Below, one piece after another: positions 55,738 through 64,000 of a stretch of 64,000 bases of DNA. This stretch comes from Tetracladium setigerum. Lineage: Eukaryota > Ascomycota > Leotiomycetes > Helotiales. The DNA lies in NCBI GenBank assembly GCA_031472005.1, contig PZJY01000006.1, forward strand, positions 868,001-932,000. Direction: 5' to 3'. The first letter of the stretch is position 1, and every line of letters begins with the position of its first letter. A program made the translations under genes and the position numbers. Under the pieces are notes generated by a model that saw only the letters and a program-made list of their open reading frames with translations, had not been told where the DNA came from and did no database searches.

Positions 55738-56774
55738 CCGGAGTTTGAATCGCGAGAAGGTTATTATTTGTAAATGAAGGGAAAAGCCCCCAGGAGCAGA
55801 AGAACGATGATCCTAAGCGCCTTTGCATGCACACCCACTAAGGCTTCCACTCAAAGGCTGCCTGCATGAAAGACCATCCAACACCTTTCTATCACAATGT
55901 TTGTGTGTTCTGACATACGTTCGTTTGTTGGAATTGTGACCAACCAATGGATGAAAGGCTCGCAAGGCTCGCGAGGCTGCGGAGGGTAGAGGCCGCAGGT
56001 AGAGGTCGCAGATAGGGGCCCAATTCCACTCGTGACCAATTGCCACGACCGAGGCGCAGCCCAATTAATGAAGTTCTTCGGTTGCCGGCTCGCTTCTAGT
56101 TCTAGGTAGGATTACCTGGCCAAACGATCGATTTCCAAAAAGAATCATGAAGCTGAGGTCCCGAAATGGACTATCAACAGACTAGGCTGTTGGCTGTGGA
56201 TAGAGGATTGTATGTGCCGGCGTGGAGCCTCTCACCGAGAATTGATGGTCCTACACAAGGCCATCTGAAAACGTAGTCCCATCCGTCAACTTCGAATCTT
56301 CTCAAAGTTAGACCACTATGGTCTCAGCCACTCTGAGAGGGCCTGAGGGCTGTCGATCAGGTCCCAGTCCTCGTAGATTTATACCCAATGTTTACCATAC
56401 AACACAAATGTTAGTAACCTAATAAAACCATCGCAGCTGGTTCGAGTCCAAGTAGGTCAATAATTGGTCTGAATAGAACTTGGATTTATACAAACTTGCC
56501 ACGCTTAAAACGTCTTTGGTCTACTTCGTCTTTTCCCATCCTCCTAATGTATCTGACAACCATCTTACAAACCAAGCCCAGAACGCCGATTTATTCCGTA
56601 CATAATCGAACATCGCCTTTGCTAACAACATCTCTAGCGGGGATTTTGGGACCATCACAACATGCCATATCCATCCTCGCCGAAGTCAGCTCAAACGCAC
56701 CACTTTCCTCCGATCCATCCTATCATCAGACGTTATGCCACCCTATGCGTATGGTCTCCTGAAACACACGTCCA
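55738..56774. other. Intergenic, 1 kb
   Basis: 5' flank of the helicase gene and 3' flank of the uL30m gene. A GGTTCGAGTCC near 56437 looks like a tRNA T-loop, but the rest of a tRNA is absent. No gene seen. Confidence 0.55.
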
Positions 56775-57035
56775 TCACCTCGGCGCCGCCTTCTCCAAGT
56801 AAAACCCATGATCCGGCTTCCTTTCCGCCTTGAGCTCAAATTTCGACAGAGGCCTATCCACCTCCTGAACCTCCACCAACTCCTTGACTTTCATGATTTG
56901 ACCGGCGACCTGAGACGATACTGGGTAGAAGACAGTCTTCATCCGCTTCGATAAACCGAGGGCATGGAGGACGCCTTGAACACGTTCTGGGAGGCCGATG
57001 CCTGATCGCGTGAGGGTTATGCGGAAGTAAGACAT
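56775..57035 (-). CDS. Mitochondrial ribosomal protein uL30m
   Basis: A short single-exon gene of 86 residues. It begins MSYFRITLTRSGIGLPERVQ and continues GVLHALGLSKRMKTVFYPVS and AGQIMKVKELVEVQEVD, the full L30 fold of fungal mitochondrial uL30 (yeast Mrpl33). An upstream in-frame Met at 57149 exists, but the added stretch is low-complexity and unlike the family, so 57035 is taken. The protein sits in the large subunit of the mitochondrial ribosome. It is divergent to SEC6, which starts 275 bases away. Confidence 0.9.
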   Translation of the reverse strand: MSYFRITLTRSGIGLPERVQGVLHALGLSKRMKTVFYPVSSQVAGQIMKVKELVEVQEVDRPLSKFELKAERKPDHGFYLEKAAPR

Positions 57036-57310
57036 TGTAACTAGAGCATTATTTTCATTAGTATTTGATTCAATTGATTTCCTGTTAGAGCGGCTTGCCT
57101 TCTGATCTTGTGTGAATGACGATTTTGTTGTGGTTTTGTAGTTGTTCACAGGAGGTGAAGTCAGGACATTTTCTAGCTGTATCGGTTAAACTTCGGGCCG
57201 CAAAAGCTTGTTTTCAACCCCAAATAGCTCCGACAACCTCGAGCTTGACCATGATCCACAAGAATGTTATCAACCTCACCACGGACAGAAATTGCTCACA
57301 CGACCTCACC

Positions 57311-59575
57311 ATGACAATGGATAGCTCAACAGTCAAGCTCGCGGAGCTCCTGCGGCATCCAGACGACCTCGACAAGATTCAAGCCATGAAACTCGAGTAC
57401 ATACGCAAGAAAGAAGCAGTTGATTCGCAGCTCCGTAGTGGGCTCAAGGAGCAATTGGAAGTTACGCAGTCCGGAATGAATGGCATAACGGATGGGCAGC
57501 GAACTGTGCAGCTCATCAAGGAAGAGATGATGAAAATCGACAAGCTGTGTGCGGAGGCGCAAAATATGATTCGCGATTTTCCCAATATCAACATGGTCGC
57601 CCAGACGCATAGGAATTTCAGTGCCGTTGAGACTATGCGGATGAATCTGGAAGGTTTTGATGAGCGTGTGAATAGGGTGGAGGCTTTGTTGAGATTGGAC
57701 GATCAGGATGAAGACAACATGCCAAATTTGCTGGCTGTGCATTACGAGTTGACGCAGTTGAGGAACATAAGGGATGATGCTATGGAACAAATCTCGAGAG
57801 CAGATGATCCGAGCGCACAAGCTACGCTGGAGGATTATTTTCAAAGACTGGACGAGACAGTGGAATGGTTTGATGAGCATATTGGTAAAGTTGCGCTAAA
57901 CCTCATCAATGTGCTCATTGGAGGAAATAATGGGTTGGTGGTCAGGCTGGCAGTCATTATTGAGGCCGAGGAAAAGAGTGATAAACGCGTGAAGGCATTG
58001 CAGGAAGCTTTGAAAGATCACAAGGAAATGGCAGCTAGGTTTCAGAGTATCACAGATGGTGCGAAGCAAGTCAGAGGGTACAAGGAGAAGTTCCTCCAGG
58101 CAATCGAGATTCACGCCGAGGAACAGATGGCGGAAAGCAAACAAAAGTTTCTGGAGGATCCTGCAAAGTTGGAGAAAAGTGTGAGGTGGTTCTTCAATGA
58201 GTTGAATGCTGTCAAGCAAGGGCTGGTTCCATTGATGCCAAAGAAATGGAAGATCTTCCAGACATATGGAAAGATATACCATAAGCTTATGCACGATTTT
58301 CTTATCGGAATGGTGGACGACCCTGATACAGCTTCGGCAAACATGCTTTCAATCTTGAACTGGCCCGAGAAGTACTATAAAAAAATGGCCACGCTTGGGT
58401 TCCCACAGGAGGAGCTATTACCTCCAGTTTTGGACGGGAGAGAGGGAGAGCTGGTCCGCGAGTTCAGACAACTCATTATCAAATTCCTCGACCAATGGAT
58501 TGACCGAATCTTCCAGACCGAGAAGAAGGATTTTGCCGAGAGAAACGTAGACGGCTCGAATCTAGACAACGATGAGTATGGCTACTTTAGAACGCGAAAT
58601 TTGACAGACTTGTGGCGAATGCTCCGAGAGCAGATAGACGCAGCAGGGAATTCGGAGAGACAAGATGTGGCAGAGGGCGTTATCGATGCAATGACCCTTC
58701 GTCTCAAAACACGTCAACAAACATGGCAGCAAATGCTTGACGATGAGGCTGCGAGATATGTAGGAAACAACCCAGAGCTAGAAGGATTCCAAGCTCTGCA
58801 AGATTGGCTCATCGCAACAGCAAACGACCAAATTGCTTGTATCGACGACAATGAAGAGGAAAACCGCTTCGCGTACCTCTCCAGCTTCCGCCAAAAGTTC
58901 GAGCCTCTAGTCTCAGCCCAATACATTGAAAGAATCGACGTCGAAATATCCACTCTCCGAGATGGTTACGTAGATCTAAGCACGCACTGCCTTGCCAAAT
59001 TCGCTCAACTCGTCTTCGCGGTCGATTTCCGAACCGTCATGCCAGACTTCTTCACGCAAAAATGGTACACAGCAACAGCCATGAAACAGATGATCGTAAC
59101 CTTCGAAGAATACATTGGTGACTACAGAACCGTGCTCCACCACTCCCTCCTCGATATTTTCATTGAAGCCCTTGCCGACGAACTCCTCATCCGCTATCTA
59201 TCCAGCGTCAAGAACAAAGGCGCAAAATTCAAGCGCACAGACCTTTATCGCGACAAGATCTTCGACGATATCAAAACGGCCTTTGAATTCTTCAACAACA
59301 GCAAGCTCATTAATCCCGAGGTTGGTGATGTGTTGAAACAGAAATGGAGGGTTACAGAAGGGTTCTTGACTCTGCTGGAGGCCGATAAGGCGTCTGTGCC
59401 AGATGCGTTTGCGTCTTTTAAGATGGGTTATTGGGATTTGCAGATGAGTTGGGTAGAGGCGGTGCTGAGATCTAGAGATGATTTTGATAGGAGTATGTTG
59501 AACTCCGTGAAGGCGATGGCGGCACAGGTTAGTGTGGAGAGGGGTATGGAGACGATTATGGGGCAGGTCAAATGA
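57311..59575 (+). CDS. SEC6: Exocyst complex subunit Sec6
   Basis: A single exon of 754 residues. The N-terminus (STVKLAELLRHPDDLDKIQA) and coiled-coil first quarter, then FNELNAVKQGLVPLMPKKWK, LNWPEKYYKKMATLGFPQEE, YGYFRTRNLTDLWRMLREQI and FKMGYWDLQMSWVEAVLRSR, follow the Sec6 family across its whole length. Sec6 is part of the octameric exocyst that tethers secretory vesicles at the plasma membrane before SNARE fusion, important at hyphal tips. Frame-wise the gene opens upstream to 57116; MTMDSSTVKL at 57311 is taken as the start because family homology begins there. No lesion over 2.2 kb. Confidence 0.95.
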   Translation: MTMDSSTVKLAELLRHPDDLDKIQAMKLEYIRKKEAVDSQLRSGLKEQLEVTQSGMNGITDGQRTVQLIKEEMMKIDKLCAEAQNMIRDFPNINMVAQTHRNFSAVETMRMNLEGFDERVNRVEALLRLDDQDEDNMPNLLAVHYELTQLRNIRDDAMEQISRADDPSAQATLEDYFQRLDETVEWFDEHIGKVALNLINVLIGGNNGLVVRLAVIIEAEEKSDKRVKALQEALKDHKEMAARFQSITDGAKQVRGYKEKFLQAIEIHAEEQMAESKQKFLEDPAKLEKSVRWFFNELNAVKQGLVPLMPKKWKIFQTYGKIYHKLMHDFLIGMVDDPDTASANMLSILNWPEKYYKKMATLGFPQEELLPPVLDGREGELVREFRQLIIKFLDQWIDRIFQTEKKDFAERNVDGSNLDNDEYGYFRTRNLTDLWRMLREQIDAAGNSERQDVAEGVIDAMTLRLKTRQQTWQQMLDDEAARYVGNNPELEGFQALQDWLIATANDQIACIDDNEEENRFAYLSSFRQKFEPLVSAQYIERIDVEISTLRDGYVDLSTHCLAKFAQLVFAVDFRTVMPDFFTQKWYTATAMKQMIVTFEEYIGDYRTVLHHSLLDIFIEALADELLIRYLSSVKNKGAKFKRTDLYRDKIFDDIKTAFEFFNNSKLINPEVGDVLKQKWRVTEGFLTLLEADKASVPDAFASFKMGYWDLQMSWVEAVLRSRDDFDRSMLNSVKAMAAQVSVERGMETIMGQVK

Positions 59576-60857
59576 GTGGGTTGTTAGGTAGGAGGGGAGT
59601 GTTGTGTTTTTGATTGGGCATTTGAGCGTGGTGTTATAGGTATCTTTTGGCGTATGGCTTGGGCAAGATGGTATGATGTATGAGTAACACGTTCAACAAT
59701 GGAATTTCGTTTTTTTAAGAGTTCAAGTTAGAGGCTGTTAATATTTTGTCTAGTTGTGCCAGCTCATTACTACATGATATCGCAGAGTGAGATTGATGAG
59801 AACTGTATGCCCAGTATTGCATTTTCGAATCAGTAATTCTCCTTCTCACACCAAAATTCTCTTCTTCTTTTCGACTTTCAATTTCCAGGGAAACATCGTC
59901 TTCAAACTTTCATCCTCACCTGGACTCTTAGCAACAACAAACAAGTCCATGCAAAGCCTGTTCCCTCCCTCTCACGATCAAAAGTCGGCAGAACATCGAA
60001 TCTCACCATCCACTATTCACCAAGTTTTGAAAAACGGCAGGCTCAGCCCACCACGTCTATCTAAAGATTGCTGGATCATCTTTGTGTAAATTTGACTATA
60101 TATAGGCCTGACGACTTTGGTGCCTTCGAAAGGGGCGAACAAGGCTGGCAGTTTGGGCGATTTGCTGCTCTGGTCTCAAGGTGTGACCGTGAAGGCCGGT
60201 AATATCAATACCCTCATTTTGTATGGTTAGATACCTATTAACAACTTAATTTCCTTCTCCTACTATGTTCCAACTTCCCATTAGACTCACATGTTATCAA
60301 ATTATTGTCTTTCAAAACATAATTTCCTTTCGCCATTATATCTCAATCCGTCGTCAATCTAACTCATCCATTATCGAATTATTCCTTGCTGTCGAATATT
60401 GCAGCTTCGTCGTCGACAACTCACCCTCATTCACTCTCTCAGTATCTCCCTAAATTACATCAAAGTATCACGTCGTTGTAATAACAAGACTATCAAGACA
60501 TCTTGTTTATTCTTTCTCAAACATCATCTCCTCCTATCACTATCCCCTCATTGTCTCCAACCAACCAACCAATTAGCCACTGGTATTAAGCCAAGAACCT
60601 CACACGATCTTGAGTTGGGAGATTGGGTCAGTGCTACCATTTTACTGGATCACAATAGATAATCAAGAATCAAGGGAAGCATGTATGTGCATTCATCTAT
60701 CTTCGTCCTCCCTCTAAGCAGATGGAGGACGCTAGGGACCTAACTATAAAGATAGAAGGGACGACGGCCATGGCCTTCCCCTTATATTTGGCTAATCTGC
60801 TATAGCTTAAGAAAATGGGAAACTCATAAGGCCAGGGCTTATGTACCTACCTACGTG

Positions 60858-60886
60858 ACCTCTAACATGCCAACAACGTTAGAGGT
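60858..60886. repeat. 9-bp perfect inverted repeat
   Basis: ACCTCTAAC and GTTAGAGGT separated by 11 bases can form a stem-loop. It lies 130 bases from another foldback. Function unknown. Confidence 0.6.
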
Positions 60887-61303
60887 GGAGAAGGGAAAGC
60901 GAAGCTCACCTTGAGAATTTGAAACTCTGAAAGAAAATGAAAACCATCGAATATTTTTACATTTTTTTACCTGCGCCATTTAGCAAGCTGAACGACCTCG
61001 AGAAAGTGAAATATAGAAAACCAATGGAACCAACCAACTGCCTCCAAACCTCCACTTAACCACCCGGAGTTACTCACTCGAGCTGAGTAAATAGAGCCAT
61101 CAAGCTTCACGGACTATTTTTGCGAAGAAGCTCCACCCACTCAGCAGAGGAAGAGCAAGAAGAGCGATGCAGATTGAAAGGAAGGATGGAGTACAAGACA
61201 ACTCTGCTATATAAAGATTACCCTTACTCGTACTGTACCTATCTGCAATTTGTTACACATGAGCTTCGTAGAGGACAATTTGACGAAAATATCAATAATG
61301 GCA

Positions 61304-61304
61304 C

Positions 61305-61336
<32 letters not shown>
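61304..61336 (+). repeat. GA dinucleotide microsatellite
   Basis: A run of GA with one AAA interruption. A simple-sequence repeat in non-coding DNA. Confidence 0.85.
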
Positions 61337-61337
<1 letters not shown>

Positions 61338-62243
61338 ATATACTATTGACGGCGGGACACACAGACAGACAGATAAAATAATTCGACAGCGAAAAGCTCA
61401 CCGGCGACGGTTGGTTGGTGGCGCACAATTTTTTCTCTGCTTTTCTAGATGATGAGGGCAGCTACAGGCATAGACAATGCTGGCCCTGAACCTCATAGTC
61501 TAAAAATCGTTAGTTATAGGCCCGAAAACGCTATAAAAAAAACAGGACTATAAGACTTATGGAATAAATACCGGCTCCCTATATTACTATAGTGACAGTT
61601 GCAGCAACTTCCACTAAATTGCCCTTGCACCACAACGCACTCAACGAATGGTCCATATCGCTTGACTCTCCTGCTTTAAACATGCATTCTATTAGTTTTG
61701 GCGTTAACGTTGCGTTGCGACTATGATCATTTTTGCTCTCTTCCATCCATGGAACCAAACCCGATGCCAAAGGCTCCACCATAGCAGGGAGCAGAACCAG
61801 AAACGGCAGCACTGATTTATAAAGCAGAAAGGAGGGGGAAAAGAAGAAGGTAAACAGCCAGAAAAAAAACCGTCGTATTAATGGCATGTGGTATGTATAA
61901 CTAAACGAAGCATACCAGTACCTCTCCATACCCCTGCCCACCTCACCCAGCGATGAAACAAACACACCATGAAATTTTCATTCCCCTCCCAAAAATGCAT
62001 TTGATATCATTGTGAAAGGCAAAAAAAGAACCCCCCACCCACTCCCAACTCCACCGGGCTTCCTCCCAAGCCCCAAGAAACGCCAGCCATCAAAAAACCC
62101 CGAAAGCCCTCCCAAAAAATGCCCGTTTCATTTCCCATTTCCCGAATCCCAAATATGGTCTTCTTCCCGCTGCATTTTTATACACACATTTTACTTCACT
62201 TGGGAGGGTTTTAAAAGTTCCAAAAAAAATCAAATATCAAACA

Positions 62244-63652
62244 TCAACTTCCTTCCATTTCCTCCAGCCGTGCTCTCAATTCGTCGTTTCCTTGCAGGAT
62301 TTGCTCTAGCCAGTCGGCAGCCATGATCAGGACGGCACTCTTGCTGAATCCGCCTCCTCTCAGACCGGGTACAAGTTCATTCAGATCGTCGAAGCCTTCT
62401 TTGATCAACGATCTTCGTTTTTGCTCGCTCTTGATGTGATTTTCTCGTTTCTGGTCTTCGGTCAGATTCTCCCTCGTTGCCTTCGCGGCGGCGGCGGCAC
62501 TGGCAGCGGTCGATTTGCGTCGCTTGTGGCCTGGTTCTGTGGGCTCTGCCGCGGGCGAATCATCTCGTGCTTTCTTGGCTGGCTTTCGTTTCTTGCCATT
62601 CTGTTTTGAGGCTGCAGCTGATTTTGTTTCATCTTCATCGTCATCGTCTTCTTCTTGATACTTGCTCTTCCTCCGTTTCTTTGGTCTGGTCTCTTCATCG
62701 TCTTCGGTCTTTTGATTTATTGACTTCGTCCGTGTGTGCACTGGACTCGAGGGCTGTGTATTTTCAGCGCTACTATTAATATTTGATGTGTCGAGTCTGA
62801 AGGCATTGTCCAGCATCTGAAGGTGGGATCGTTCGGCGGCTGCTGCGATTTTATCGTTGTGCTCTGTTGCAAAACCCTGGGGACTGGCAAAACGAGTATC
62901 TGATCCCCACTGTATCTCTACGTTTTTCTGAGCGGCATGCCTCCGTCGCATGGCCTCGTCAGGATCTGTCCCGAATACCATATCGTGGTAATAGGTGTGT
63001 CTGTAGAAGCTTTCCCCCAGCGCACGCTGTGGCAGGCCATGGTTTTGCCGTGGCTGTTGTTGTGGTGGTGGCTGTGGTGGTTGATACTGTGATAATGATT
63101 GCGATCTTCCGGCTCCATTTGTAGGTTGTGATAGAATATCATGCGCGCCAAACATACTTCCATCTACCATGCTATGTGCTCTGCCAGCCGATCCATTTTG
63201 CAACAGTGTTGCTGCCTCGAGCACATCTGCTGATGTCGAAGGCGGTATCATAGGTCTGGGATTCATATACGTATTCATATTCCCATAGTTTTGTGCGGGA
63301 AGCGCGTGATTGACTGCGGGTTGCTGCCCATATGAAGAAGAAGATCCCATAAAAGTTGGTGGTAATTCCTCCCAGCCAAGCCCCATTTCGGAGCCGTCGG
63401 GACCGTTCATGAACATGTCGTTGTAGTTGAAGTGTTCATTGCTCACTCCCTCGAAAAAGTTCTCCAGAAACTTCGACTCATTATCATCGAGCAAGGAGGG
63501 GCCGGGTGCAGGTGCAGTGGGGGAGGGTAGAGGAAAGTTTTGCGGGGTATCGAAAGAGTCTGTATAGAGCGTCAGCACACTATCACACCTGTCTGGAAAG
63601 GATCCTCACAGCCAAAAGGCATGTTGTAGTCCGGGGGTTTCGAAGAACCCAT
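62244..63652 (-). CDS. bHLH transcription factor
   Basis: Two exons: 63652-63610 and 63559-62244. The intron is 50 nt, and the product is 452 residues. The C-terminal basic helix-loop-helix is clear: KRENHIKSEQKRRSLIKEGF gives the basic region and helix 1 (H, E and R in the E-box-contacting positions), and GGFSKSAVLIMAADWLEQIL gives helix 2. A short coiled end follows (NDELRARLEEMEG). The rest is long, polar and probably disordered, with a Gln/Pro tract (QPPQPPPQQQPRQ), a KKRRK nuclear signal, acidic (DDDDEDE) and Ala-rich parts. Proteins with this layout bind E-boxes; the target pathway cannot be read here. Frame intact. Confidence 0.88.
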
Positions 63653-64000
63653 GGTGGGATTTTGGGCCTGGACGGCGAGCATGAGTCCCGAATCGCCTAC
63701 TCAGAATTTGTATGAAGCTCGACTGAAGATCAGTAGAGCGAGAGTTGTTTCGAGGGTCAGATTCCAGGTGTAACGGCGGCTCTCATTCTCGAAGAATTCC
63801 AGTCTGGAATGCGTCGGAAGCCTGGCAGACGAGTTGGGGTGTATGAGGGGGAGGTTGGATGGATGTGGTGGTCCCCGTCTCCTCCTCCGCCACAACGAGA
63901 GCTCCAACGAAGCGGGAAGTTTTTGACGTTGTCGCAAATAAATGGCAGTTAACTGAGTGCCAGTGACTTGCGCCTCGTCGACAGCTTCCCAACGTTTGCA
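63653..64000. other. bHLH gene 5' flank, window end
   Basis: Promoter and leader of the bHLH gene. Only short, unsupported frames occur on the minus strand. No gene seen. Confidence 0.55.

Larger units (their letters stand above)
59576..62243. other. Gene desert with foldbacks and a GA microsatellite
   Basis: 2.67 kb between the convergent SEC6 and bHLH genes, with no convincing protein. Perfect short stems occur at 60704-60711/60724-60731 (8 bp, inside a longer imperfect foldback at 60697-60755) and at 60858-60866/60878-60886 (9 bp, ACCTCTAAC/GTTAGAGGT). A long 3' UTR or a non-coding RNA is possible. Confidence 0.5.

Noticed and set aside
56430..56460. GGTTCGAGTCC resembling a tRNA T-loop
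   Set aside because: The flanking 5-mers do not form a full T-stem and no acceptor, D or anticodon arms can be placed.
61120..61452. 110-codon frame across the GA repeat
   Set aside because: Its body is the microsatellite itself (Arg/Glu repeats); no other support.

Overview
This is a nuclear contig of a filamentous ascomycete, probably a leotiomycete. Genes carry short 45-75 nt GT-AG introns with CTAAC/CTAAT branch sites. The protein families present (WSC, HET, DUF7580, UstYa-like, RGS with C-terminal membrane segments, Eaf3, Cnl2/Nkp2) are fungal. The class-level placement is inference from gene content. I saw no rRNA, tRNA, CRISPR array or intact transposase.

Layout. Bases 1-13.7 kb are accessory: the 3' end of a DUF1996-WSC secreted protein, a GPI-anchored protein, a decayed DUF7580 gene, a one-pass membrane protein with a Cys-rich ectodomain, a HET-domain protein, a small acidic hypothetical protein and a decayed oleate-desaturase paralog. 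14-20.5 kb holds an F-box protein, an RGS membrane protein and the SNARE Vti1. 21.4-31 kb is a surface/secretion block: an MFS exporter, a triple-WSC protein, a UstYa-like protein, a CAP/PR-1 protein and a PEP-mutase-like enzyme. 33-49 kb is conserved housekeeping: xanthine dehydrogenase, RRP12, a thioredoxin-like ER membrane protein, the kinetochore subunit Cnl2/Nkp2 and the chromatin reader Eaf3. 49-55.7 kb is an NFX1/ZNFX1-type helicase gene split by a GIY-YIG/C2H2 gene on the opposite strand. 56.7-64 kb holds mitochondrial ribosomal protein uL30m, exocyst Sec6, a 2.7 kb gene desert and a bHLH transcription factor.

Main observations. (1) The Eaf3 chromodomain and MRG-domain halves are separated by 1.4 kb that holds a second coding region with its own start; both upstream parts can splice in phase 0 to the same MRG exon. 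(2) The ZNFX1-like gene lacks its NFX1 finger region, and a GIY-YIG/zinc-finger gene sits in the gap. (3) The xanthine dehydrogenase promoter has a perfect TCGG-N6-CCGA palindrome, the known UaY site of purine-utilisation genes. (4) Ten reading-frame breaks in seven loci are all explained by loss of one base at a homopolymer, so many may be consensus errors; the in-frame stops in the DUF7580 and desaturase genes are not of this type. (5) The RGS gene contains a GC-AG intron, and the ER thioredoxin-like gene may end in an exon that is only a stop codon.

All exon coordinates were derived by hand from splice signals and phase; no alignment or transcript evidence was available.
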